Shown in pieces: positions 1 to 10,519 of a DNA stretch of 64,000 nt. The position numbers and the translations under genes are program-made. The DNA lies in assembly GCA_037176885.1 (NCBI GenBank), contig JAWWNJ010000110.1, positions 62,001-126,000 on the forward strand. The letters are read 5' to 3'. This DNA comes from Favolaschia claudopus. Taxonomy: Eukaryota; Basidiomycota; Agaricomycetes; Agaricales; Mycenaceae. The notes below the pieces were generated by a model that searched no databases, was not told where the DNA came from, and was given only the letters and a program-made list of their open reading frames with translations. Position 1 is the stretch's first letter, and each line of letters begins with the position of its first letter.

Positions 1-219
1 CCTTAAATGGCGCTTCTCGATAGAAACTGAGGAAGGACAGGTGCAGCGGATTTGTATGTATGAGAAGCCAACGGTTTCGGACGATGGGCAGGGTTTCCCT
101 CCCGAACAATGCTAAGCATGTATCGGCAACGGCATGCTGTGAAACGACCATCCCTTCCTCTATCGCATGGAACTGGCTGTCTCTGGTAGACGAGAGACGC
201 GTTCCCTTGAAGCAGCTCA

Positions 220-1150
220 TTAGGTCGGGCGGCATAAGTTCGTCCATACGACGCGTTCGATGATACAGGCGCGACGATGACCGTCGGCTTGGGCCACGGC
301 AAACACCACTGGTAGAATGGCACGCCCACCAGGAAACGACGAAGGAGGTGAGCAATGAGAGGCAAGGCATATCCCGATCTGCCGGAATGACTTTCCATCC
401 ATCTCCGTTGTATGGTGGGGGTCGGGGCAACGCCGCAACGGTCAAGTCGATACACCGAAGCTTTGAAATGCACCTGTGCCGCCTGGAAGGCGATGCAGTG
501 GATGAAGACAGTCAAGGGGGAGCGAGCGAACGGCCCTGAGGATGGACGAGGTGGCCGACATGCGGGTTGCAGAAGCGAGGGACCAGACATCTCTCACGGC
601 AAATGTATCGAGAACAGGATTGATTATGACTTCGTGCCAGAGGTGGCACGACGAGGGAAAGACGAATGAAAAGACCATTTCGTGAAGACACAATAGCCTG
701 CCGTCAAGTCACTCAAAAAAGCACTTGCGCACGGTCCGAAGAGATACGGCGTGCCCTGCGTTGCCTCGAGCAGTCATCCGCTTCTTTATCAAGGGACGGC
801 GGTCGATCCGTGAACCATCATGAGTTCGGGCGACACCTGTGCGTTCGATGATATGGATAAACGCGACCAACCAACGGTGCATGCACGTCACAGGGAAATG
901 ACGGGTGGGATAGCACGTCCCGTCAGCGAAGAGAGTGAGCATCGAAGGGCATATGCTGGTTGGCCAGATTGACTTTGTGTCGGTTTACTACTAGCTGCAT
1001 TGTGCGGCCGTGCAGGGATGACGGCCAAGTCGATAGGCAGAGCTTTGGAATAGATTTGCGATGCTGGGAATACTGCATCTGCTTGTAGGTGGAGGATGAG
1101 GTGGGGGAGCGAGCGGCCGTTACGGCGGAAAATGGTGCTTCGCCGAGCAT
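220..1150 (+). repeat. Diverged tandem duplication
   Basis: Two stretches, about 235-480 and 822-1065, share blocks in the same order and orientation. Examples are GCGTTCGATGATA near 245-262 and 840-853, and CAAGTCGATA followed by AGCTTTG near 443-466 and 1024-1048. Similarity is patchy, so this is an old duplication or two relics of one element. I see no convincing gene in it; the short open frames on both strands lack recognisable motifs. Confidence 0.35.
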
Positions 1151-2055
1151 ACTTCTTCAAGACACGAGGCTGCGGAGGTGAGCCGACCGTACCAGGTCCA
1201 TCATGGCAAGAGTATTAATGACCTGCGTCGATCATTTGAGGATCAAGATCTTCGCGACGAGTGGTTAAGCTTGAAGGAGAGACAGATAGGTTACTTCGAA
1301 GGCGAAGGCAGGATTCAGACCGCTTACCTTCACTCAGAAGAAAAACCTGGACTTTGGAAGACCAGAGCTTTGGGGCTATACAACTCATCCGTGCGGTAAC
1401 CAGAGTCATGTACTTGCTTATCCTCGCTGCCCCTGAAAGATCGACATGGGGAAAATAATGCTAGTACGTACGTGGACACGCACCACAGACGAAAGAGCAT
1501 GTCAGCATAGTTTGTCCAGACTGCGTGCTTGGTCGAGCAATCTAAGGATTGCCGAGTCGGTGAATGAGTTGCGACAGAAAAAGAAGAAGCCGGCACATAC
1601 GAGACGGATGAGTTGGGCGTTGACTACATCTCATGAGGCCTGGGGCTCTCACAGCCAATGCACCATCGTTCTGAGAGAGCGTGCTGCAAGGGAAGATTTC
1701 GATTTGGCGCTACCGGGAAAGGTCTTTCGCATCGAAGTCTTTCGTCGTTCGTGCGATCATCTTGAGCAAAAGAACTTCCGAGACCTATCCTATGCTTGCT
1801 CGAGAATCGAGGAGGAGATTGTATAAGAATACCGGAAAGAAATTTGGCAGAGCGCAAAGCGTAGTACGAGGGATAAATGGCGACGGACGAGGAAGTGGTG
1901 GCGGGAGGGAGAAATCGGAATTGTCGTATTCATCGATTATTGATCCGAAGTTGCCCTGCTTGACTCGTTGGCCGGAGGCCACCATGGTCATCCTTCACCA
2001 AGAAGCACTCTCTCTGTTCGCGTCTTATGCATCCCTCCCGTGAAGCGACCAATTC
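1151..2055. other. No gene recognised
   Basis: Short overlapping open frames occur on both strands, but none has a family motif, a clear start context or a convincing exon chain. It could contain 5' exons of the small gene that follows, but I cannot define them. Confidence 0.3.
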
Positions 2056-2142
2056 GTGCACGCGTTTCAAGGATGTACTACTCCTGGCAGACGCGCCGAA
2101 ACGAAAGACTTGGAAGTAGTCTTCAAGTTACTTACCTATCTG

Positions 2143-2522
2143 ATGCTGGTTGCGGAGTATTCCTCCACTTTCGTCCGCGTCTCGCCTCTCAGCCAATCAG
2201 AGAAAACTGCAGCATATGACGAGGCACTCAAGCGCGTCCAAAAAGAGGGTCTTATGAAGTTACCCGCTACAACTTTTGTAACCGATGTCTTGCCGTGGTT
2301 TCTCGCATCCATGCGCGTAATCCAAGAAGCTAACACTACCAATCCAGTCGAGTAGGTCCTCTTTATCTTTCTCTGAACGAATGCCATCTGAATCGGGAAC
2401 CTAGCATCTACAGTATGGCGCTCGCCGTGAATTTTGCGACGCAGTGCGTCTGTCCGTGTATTGACCATCTTCATAAGACGAAGGGTACGGCTTTGGGAGT
2501 CCGCGCCAGCCACCGAGCGTGA
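2143..2522 (+). CDS. Hypothetical small protein, 5' end unresolved
   Basis: The open frame before and after the first in-frame ATG (2143) reads like coding sequence. It includes a helical stretch with SQSEKTAAYDEALKRVQKEG and a hydrophobic segment around DVLPWFLASMRV. A likely intron at 2352-2404 (GT...CTAG, 53 bp) joins NPV-D to a second exon rich in Cys (CVCPC) that ends at the TGA at 2520-2522. The open frame also extends upstream of 2143 to about 2056, so the real start may lie in an unrecognised upstream exon. I do not recognise the family. It is followed closely by another small gene in the same direction. Confidence is low because no motif anchors it. Confidence 0.3.
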
Positions 2523-2578
2523 GCGCCGTGCTAACTCTAAAAAGTTGCTCACCGAACCGTCCGTTTAGAATCGAAATC

Positions 2579-2878
2579 ATGCAAGACCCTCGTTCTCGCC
2601 TCCCTCCCGGCATGTCCCGTGTCAACGCCCCGCAACCACATGCCACTCCGCCCCACCCTCAGGCTGTCTGCCTGGGGGTCGGGGACGTTTTAAATACTGG
2701 GCGCGAGACCTTCGAGGTGCTCGACGTGGTCACAAGTACTCGCACTGGTACATCTTACATTGTCGCGAACTTGCCTGGCCCCTCACCGGAGAGACGCCTG
2801 ACTGAGAAAGAGATGGATATGATCCTTCAGCATGGGGCGGTCGTGAATGGAGCCGAAGTGGAAGAGTTGGTTAGCTAG
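2579..2878 (+). CDS. Hypothetical 99-residue protein
   Basis: This is an uninterrupted frame from ATG at 2579 to TAG. The first third is Pro/Arg/His-rich and looks disordered (MQDPRSRLPPGMSR). The rest looks folded, with alternating beta-like and helical segments (VGDVLNTGRETFEVLDVV, then RLTEKEMDMILQHGAVV). No signal peptide, transmembrane segment or known motif is visible. An in-frame extension upstream to about 2519 has no ATG. It lies 56 bp after the preceding small gene and could be its last exon, but no intron is needed. Function unknown. Confidence 0.4.
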   Translation: MQDPRSRLPPGMSRVNAPQPHATPPHPQAVCLGVGDVLNTGRETFEVLDVVTSTRTGTSYIVANLPGPSPERRLTEKEMDMILQHGAVVNGAEVEELVS

Positions 2879-5800
2879 GTTGTGTGGATTGTTAGGTTTC
2901 TTTGGCTGTCCGTTCTGTGATTACGCCGCTAATGTGTCTATCAGTGCCAGTGAGTGCTATCACCACCGCGCCCCGCCCCCGTGAAGTCAAAACAGTGCTT
3001 CGAAACATCTTTAAACATCATCGAGTAGTATGGACTGCTCTTTTCAAGGTTTGATCCATTTTCTGAGGAGCTGGGCCGAGTGCTGACTGTTTCGCAGCAG
3101 GATTCTGGCTTGAGATTGACTCAGATGAGACGTGGGCCGTCTGGATTTTGTTTTCGTGTCCGTGGTTAGGAATATAATCTCACACGTTTCTACTCTTTCG
3201 TGGCTAAATCAGTTGACTCTGAGCAACCGACATCGAGGGCTTAAAACATTCGAAGAACGCAAAATGGTCAGTTCACACAAAATTCTGCATCGATACAGAA
3301 CGACGGTGTGTAGGCGTACATCTTTGAGGCTTCTCTCGTTTTGAAGCTGTGGGATCTTGCGATTCAATCTGCCAAAATCGAGACGCGTATACTCTCAGGT
3401 TGTTCGTTCGGAGAAGGGGTGAATCTCATTATGGCTTCAGAACATCTTAGGTTGCTGGAGATTTTACTTAAAGGCGACGCGGACTCGAGCGAGTGAAAAA
3501 GATGTATATCCAAGATTTTGTTCAATGCTTCGCTCGGTTCGGGATGGAGACAGCCACATAGGTGTGGGTGTGGGAGCACGCCGCGGCGACATACTTGAGC
3601 CGCTGGCGCCCAGGGCGTGGGGCGATGGGGTGCGCGAGGATGAACCCAAAACAGAGACGCCCAGACGAGGGCAACCCAGGCGGCCGCGGCTAACCCACAA
3701 GAAAAGGCGGCTCCCAAATCAAGCGGCAAATTTTAGCAGTCGAGCTAATATTTCGTTCGGGTTTTAATCTGAATTTCTCGTCACTTGTCACGAATTGCCG
3801 CAAGAGAGTGCGCGCGCGCAATAGCTAAGATTTGGTTGGTGAATGTCGCCAAGTCGGCCAGTGTTTAAACTGAATGCTGCGGGACAGAATACGACGGTTG
3901 AGAATGAGATGGGGTCAAGAAGCCATTGAGTCGTACGAGGGAGAGAAAAGTTCGAGAGGAGAGCGTTCGCGGGCGTCAAGGAATTGATTGTGTGATAACG
4001 GATTGAATGGGTTATTCGAGTGAGGTCGGGTGACCGAGAGTTCGGGTTGGAAAGTTCATCATGATGTTCTTCTGAATCTAGAATATCGTTGACACCCGAA
4101 TGGTACAACACTGAAGATCGCCGAATTAATGCAGAAACAAGGTCCAGAGAGGTGATTGTGATGGGATGTGGTGTTTGCAGTTCGAGTTCCCAATCTGAAT
4201 CACGTTGAAACCGGGGCCAGACAATGGAGAAAACGGTGTTCGAAAGAGAAGAACGGAGTAACCGATTTGGGGAGAGAGCGTGAATGGTGTTGAGCACCGA
4301 TCCGTAATTTGTGTTTCCGTTGAAGCAGGAATTCTAGGGTAAAGTACTAGCAGCAAGATAGATCGAGACGATGGATGTGGTTGCAAGCATAGGGTTATTG
4401 CGCCTAAGCCACATGGTAAAGTTTCCAGTCTCGGAAGGAAATGACGGTATTGTGCGGGCTGTATCAAATCATACGAACGATGGCCAGTGCGGTGCAAACT
4501 GGTGCGTCAGCGCTGTATCTGATTGTGAGACAAACGATAGAATTGAAGGACAAGATTCCGAATGCAATCATATTGCATAACGTCGTCAGTTTGCCGTGGC
4601 TGGTCATGGAAGGGCAGCATGGAGCAGAAGTTACATCGAGGTAATCTCAGGTTGGGGAATTTTTGCTCGAAGTTGAACAGCAAATTTACAATTTAGCAGC
4701 GAGGAGTAAACACTCTCGATACGGTTCTGACTTAAGTAACAGCGAGACCCGATTGGTTTTGTTAGATGCTTGAAGGCACAGATAATTGATATCTGATGGA
4801 GGGAATGGGGATCGGAGGGGGAGCAGCCTGAGCGTCTGAAGTCAACGAAGAATGATTCGACATCAAGGGAATTAGAAATCTGCGTTGCAAGCATGCACAT
4901 TGAGGATAATCGGAGCCTCCACACGTATAAGAAAGACGAGGTCTGATTTTGCAAATTGGATGCGACTGTAAGTTCGGTGTGCATGAATAGAGTGATGGTA
5001 TTACGGTATGGGGCGCCCAAGACAAAGAATTACATCCGTGAATTCATGGTTATGTCGTGAAGCACAGAACTCAATCACAAAAAGGTAGGTAACACCTGAA
5101 AGTCATGCGTGATAGTTATTCAATAAGTGATCCTTGACTCCAAAGCAGTCGAGAACAATTCCAATTTTGATGGCAGGTGGTCTTGGGGAATACGATGCAG
5201 ACGAGAGTATGGAGTATTCGAACTGGTGCGTTAGTGCGACGAATTGTCGACGATGTGTGAAGTTGTAGACGCTCGTGATGGTCTCAATATATTGAACGTG
5301 CAACGTAAACTTGGGTAGCTCTTGAAAGTGTCCCGACCATCGTAAGTCTGGTCATTACACGAAGACAGGCCAAGCACGGGAGTTTGAGTTTTCATAGGGT
5401 TCGGACGTGTGAAAGGTCGTACTAGCTATCCCCAGACGCAGAGTGAGTTGATTCTAGCGATTGGATTGGTTTGATAGTTGATACATGAAGGGATGGAAAG
5501 ATGCAGGGAGTAGGGAGAGTGGGACGACTTTGCAATTTGTAGACACGGCGGTTAAGCATTATAGATCTATAGAGAATTGAATTTGTCCTGAAATCGGTGA
5601 TTCTCGCGTGAGTTTCTTTATACCGCTTCGCCTGGAGTTTAGACAATCTAGAGTAACTTCGGCAACCAGATCAACGGCGAATGGTGAAGCATAGATATTG
5701 TGCTCTATCAAGCTTGAATGGGAAACAGTATTGAGCAGTGGAATATTGCGCAGCGCAGACTATAGAAAGCGAAATTGTGACGGCATGTTTTCAAGGACAC

Positions 5801-6390
5801 CTGGGTGACCCGTCGACGGGTATGGATTGAAAATTTGAAGGTCGATCCAAGTAACTTGAGCATTCCTTTGTCACGGACAATAATCCGGGATTGTTGGGCC
5901 TTAAGTGGCAACGTTCAGTTGCAGCGCGGTCCTGGACCAAGTGCAATGTGATGTCAACAGTTATCCGCCCTAGTTAGTTAAACGGAGAGGCGAAGTGAAG
6001 TCAGGTAGGTTCAGGTGGTTGAGGAAAGAGATATAAGTTCGTAGTGGCTGCGGGTTAAGGACGGCTTCCACAAGTGATGGTTGGTGTGCAGAGTGATCTT
6101 TGAGAAAATCGAGTCGTAAGGCATCAGTTGCTGAAGCATGAGATATAGGTTGGACTCGACAGTGGGGCAAAGAAAGCGTTGAGAAGTGGTCGCTGGCCCT
6201 CAGAATGATTGTTGGGCGAGAAGTAGAACAATGAAATTTAGAGAAAGCTAGTATTGAGGGGTTACGTTCCAGAGAAGTCGTCGGCTTGGAACACGAAAGT
6301 GAATATGAAACCGCGAAAGCGCCAACTCGAACAAGTAATTTGTGCTCTAAAGTGACATCATTAAAGCGAACTTGAAGGAGCGAGAGCGTG
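2879..6390. other. Purine-rich non-coding tract
   Basis: From about 3.8 kb the plus strand is markedly richer in G and A than in C and T over several kilobases. Open frames are short and motif-free on both strands. I see no exon chain, RNA gene or mobile-element terminus. It may be a long non-coding transcript or an old element. Confidence 0.35.
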
Positions 6391-6394
6391 GGCG

Positions 6395-6880
6395 TGAAAG
6401 GCCGGGATGTCGCCTGAACTTTGAATTTGAACTGCGAACGAACGCCGCTTGATATTGAACTTGAACTGTGAAGGTGACAAGGCGCGAATGCCGCTTGAGC
6501 TTTAAATTGACTTCAACTGTGAACGTGACAAGGCGCGATCGCCGCTTGAGCTATAAATTGAACTGTGAAGTTGACAAGGCGCGAATGCCGCTTGAGCTTT
6601 AAATTGACTTCAATTGTGAACGTGACAAGGCGCGAACGCCGCTTGAGCTATAAATTGAACTGTGAACGTGAAAAGGCGCGAACACCGCTTGAGCTTTGAA
6701 CTTGAACTGTAAAGATTTTTGAACAGTGTTTGAATCTAGACTTGAATTATTAACGTGAAAGACGCGAACACGACTTTAGCTCTAATGAATCTTGAACGTG
6801 AAGAGGCGAAAGGCGCTCAAGCGTTAACGTGGAATGTACAGGGTGCGAGTGCCGCTTGAGCTTGAATCGTAACCGTGAAC
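6395..6880 (+). repeat. Minisatellite with alternating 51/46 bp units
   Basis: Units start with GGCGCGA near 6481, 6532, 6578, 6629 and 6675, giving spacings of 51, 46, 51 and 46 bp. Two 51+46 pairs therefore form a 97 bp higher-order unit repeated twice (6481-6577 and 6578-6674). Each unit carries CCGCTTGAGCT, TAAATTGA and CTGTGAACGTGA. Degraded units continue on both sides to about 6395 and 6880. The units have no unique spacers, so this is not a CRISPR array. Confidence 0.85.
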
Positions 6881-6889
6881 TGAAGGAGC

Positions 6890-8768
6890 GGACGCCGCAT
6901 AAGTATGGAATTTGAGTATAAATCGACAACTCGAAAGAGACGAGCCAGATGAGCTCATCGGGGGTGCTGATATCGTGAATGCGAATTCGGCGGAAACGAG
7001 TGAACGGTATTGGTAGAAGATAGGGAATGATAAGGTATATTACCAGCTTGAGGGACCCAAGGAAGTATTCCGATAGATTGAAAGTTGACGCAGAGAGAGC
7101 AGATATGAGACAGGGGTCAGCGGTTGCCAGTACTAGTTGCCAGCCTCGACACGGAATGAGTGAGTTTCGGGGAGGACGGACGGGGGTGCAGGTGGTTCGT
7201 ATGCAAATGATAAGGACTGTCGGAAAGTGATATCGATTCAGCGGTTTTGAGTGCTGCTGCACTGCATTCGCAAATGGATGAGTTGGACAGGGTACGGTAC
7301 CATGGTCAAGAGGATTAGGCTTTAAGCAGGATGTTGAGTGTCTAGAGAAACAGAAGAAGCAGAGCGATGTGAAGTCGGAACATTCGTGAGCGCGGAAAGC
7401 TGGCACTGGACGAAGGAGATGATGGTGGTCGAGGAAAGAGAAAGGTCCGGATCTGATCGGCCCCTCTCTGCCGCTGTCACAAAACGGCACACTGTCTTCC
7501 CAGGCTCAGACAGTGTTTTCATCATTCAAACAAGATACAGAAGTAACTACGCGCGATGTTGGTTGGTTTCCGCCCAAGAGCAGTCGCCGTAAGCCCATGA
7601 GCCACGTCAAGGCCTCGCGCATTCATGGGTCCTTTCTACAACAAATGAAGAGAGCGACAGGAAAGAAAAAACCCTCGACACAACCGAATCCACCGCCCGA
7701 CCGTCGAGACGCGCTTGCCACCCACAGCCTTGCTCAGTGCCTGCGAGATATCCTAAGCTTCCACAACGCCGTCTTCGACTCCAGCTGTGCAGCCACCAGA
7801 GAACGTGTCTCAGCAGCATACACCAGCCATCACCGTCTCTGCGATTTGGGATGGTGTTATCGTGAGGCCGTGATACGTGGAACGCATGGTCCCAGAAAGC
7901 CGTGAAGCAATCTGGCCACACGGCCACAATAGACGGTCGCCCCCCCTCTCGGTAAGCAAATGACCCGTGGACACTGAGGGGATGGAAGTGGGGCGCTCTT
8001 GCTTCGTATTGATGTAGACGGGGAACTGGAACTAGGTAAGGGTTAGTGAGCTCACCGAGCAGGAGATAGACGCACCACTGGCAACGACAAACACTAAGAG
8101 AATTGAGCTTGGATAGAGGCAAGGAAGGCAACGAGACCATACCAAACGGAAGACTGGAGCTTATGTAATGCCTACTCAGGATAGGTAAGTCTACGGTGGA
8201 CTCTACGATGAAGGTTGAGAGTCACTTACAACGCAGGGTTGACGGAGAGCGTGAGCGCTGGGTCAATGCGCTGGTGAGATGGTCGTGGTTGGGGGAAGAG
8301 AGACATCGGAGGCGATGATTGATTGGATCAAATCAAAACCAAACACAAGCCAAACTTGCAAAGTCGTCGAAGTCAAATATTCTGCAGCAAAATGAGACGT
8401 TCTCTTTGCTGCAACCTTAAACATTCTTCTAGCTATGGTCAAAAATACGCAGTCAGCTCCCAGTCTCAAACGGTTTCCACCTGGTTCGTGGCGTTATGCC
8501 CTGGCCCCTAAGTAATTTTGGCGGAGTTTTGAAAGGTTTCCAGAGATGAGGACAACTTCCGAACCAGAAGCGAAGTCATACGCATAGACCGCAGAGTACA
8601 CAACATCAGTTTGCACCCAGCCATTTCCCTTTTTGGATAACTCGTCCAATAGGCCGTTTTAGGAAATTTTTGAATCACAGAAACTTAAAGTAAAATCCAT
8701 GCAACAGGATCAATACGAAAGACACGCATAAGTCGTAGAACTAGCGAAAGGTGAATCGCTCCTCCAAA
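6890..8768. other. No gene recognised
   Basis: A 246-codon open frame on the minus strand (6750-7490) and a plus-strand frame at 7513-7905 have no family motif, and the long one extends into the minisatellite. Purine bias on the plus strand persists in the first part. I see nothing else. Confidence 0.3.
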
Positions 8769-8900
8769 TGCAAGCAACTCGAAAAAAAAAAATGGATTAA
8801 AAAGAGTCAGCCCCGATACACTGGAAGGCGGCCTCCGGACTTCAACGCAGAACACCGCTTGTGGAGGGCTGGGTGTCCTGGCGGCCTACACAACTGATGT
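8769..8900 (-). mobile_element. tRNA-derived SINE-like copy 1
   Basis: Read on the minus strand it starts with the family signature CAGTTGTGTAG, has a tRNA-like body with a decayed B box (GCGTTGAAGTCCGG), then GGAGGCCGCCTTCC, and ends in a T-rich run followed by TTGCTTGC. The copies in the palindrome arms share the TGTGTAG head, the GGTCGCCTTCC block, the T run and the TTGCTTGC tail. The body is too decayed to be a working tRNA. Confidence 0.6.
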
Positions 8901-9809
8901 ACCAGTTAAGGAGACACTAATCTCGGTCAATCTCACAGTATCAGGTTGAGACTGAAAGCGGTTACCGGTCAAATTTGAGGGGAATGAAGACGCACTGGTG
9001 GGTTCAGTAGGTAGATCGGGACACATATGTGAGCGCCAAAGCATAGACAGAGACTCGTAAAGGCTGGATGGACTCAGGGGAGACCTGGATGTGCACTTAT
9101 GAAAATATGATAAGTACTGTAGATTTGAAGTTTTGAAGAAGGCGGTGGACACTGACTGGGAAGAGCGCGCGCTGCGCAACGAGCGAGCGATTCACTCGGC
9201 AACGTTTCTCGATTGCGTCTACATTCTGGGCAGCGGTTGGTTAACGTGATTCGTTGCGAAGGCTCGGAGTTTCAAAGTGGGAGGCTGACGGGAGCTCGAT
9301 CGGTCCGCGCACTGACGCGTTAGATCACGCTCACGTGTTGTGTGACACCCGTCTCTTACACATAACCACCATGCCCCAACAGCAGCCTTCTGTTTAATTG
9401 CCTCTGAGCGCCACAGTTATTTCAACGTTTGTGTCGCCAAATGCTCGGTGCAGGCAAACAGGTCCATCGGCTCCGAGTGGGACCGAGTCTCGCGATCCCC
9501 ATGCAAGTTGCAACCACTCAGAACTGTATCAGGATTCAAGACGAAATCAAGATGAATTTCCCTCAAATTTTCCGGCAAGCCCAATGCGGACAAAGCTGCG
9601 GATACCTTGAGTTGAGGCTTCGCTAGAGAACTTGTTTAGCGAAGGCGGTGGAGGCAAATTTAATTAAAATGGGGTCACACCAATCGGTCACGGTAAGCCA
9701 CTCTCCTTGCTCTCGAACCACCACCATCTCCCCCAGGATTCCTTCCCTCCTTCGCTCGCAAGGCTTTAGTATCTTCGGTGAGTTGCCTCTTTGATATTCA
9801 AAGCAATAG

Positions 9810-10093
9810 TATACTCACTTCCGAGACGATACCCAGCTGTGTCAATGTGTTTGCCCCGACGTCGTTTGGCCCTCGTCGTCTGAGTCGACGACCATTGAGG
9901 TAGACACTTCTGCTGATTCTCTCTCGAAGAGACACTTATCTCGTATCTTCTTTGCAGCAAGTCAAGGTAAGTGGACTATGTATACATCTCTTGCCCTGCT
10001 AACACATTTCTCCTAGACGAATGGCAGTGCATCCTCACCACCATCGCCTCTCACCCGTTGCCATTCGCACGCCGCCAAGCCCTCAGCAGCTAG
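9810..10093 (+). CDS. Possible 3' exons of a hypothetical gene
   Basis: An open exon from about 9810 to 9966 ends at a good donor (G|GTAAGT). After a 50 bp intron ending TTTCTCCTAG it continues in frame from 10017 as DEWQCILTTIASHPLPFARR to a TAG at 10091-10093. The upstream exon reads CQCVCPDVVWPSSSESTT. Further candidate introns lie upstream around an ATG at 9676, but I could not make all phases agree, so the 5' end is unresolved. No known family. Low confidence. Confidence 0.28.
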
Positions 10094-10299
10094 ATGCCCT
10101 TTGGTATCAGGAGGGAGAAAGCTTCACGCTGGCGTTAGTGGGCGACTGGCTACCTCCGAGCAAGCTATAGCGAGTTCGGTCAAGACAGGTGTGATCAGTT
10201 GTTACCTCTGCGTTGAATCCCAAGGCCGAGAGCATACTGTCGATGATTCGCTCTCGACTAATAGCCCGGAGACGCCGTGTGCACCACTGGAGATCGTCG

Positions 10300-10499
10300 A
10301 CGCTGCTCGAGTAGCTATTTCGACTGTCATGGGCGGGAGTAGAGGGCTGAAGGGAGATTTGTGTCGGGTCGAGGATTTTTATTTGTCGTTTTGGGCTATT
10401 GTGGCTGAAGAGATCCCAGAGGATGTGTGCTCCCTTGGCGCGGGCTCTGGGCTTAGTTTCGTGCTTCGGCATGAACAACCAAACGCACACTTGTTGTAG
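10300..10499 (+). CDS. Fragment of a dispersed hypothetical gene (copy A)
   Basis: The frame ending at 10499 contains VAEEIPEDVCSLGAGSGLSF. A related stretch lies inverted at about 29.85-29.96 kb. Between the copies several differences are synonymous third-position changes in this frame (GAT/GAC, AGT/AGC, TTC/TTT, CAT/CAC, GAA/GAG), which argues that this frame was once translated. I do not recognise the protein. The frame is open upstream to about 10101 without a clear ATG, so the start is unknown. Confidence 0.35.
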
Positions 10500-10519
10500 A
10501 CATTCTTCGTGTACAATTT

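Noticed and set aside
6395..6880. Regularly spaced repeats resembling a CRISPR array
   Set aside because: Units follow each other without unique spacers and vary in length (51/46 bp); the genome is eukaryotic and no cas genes are present.
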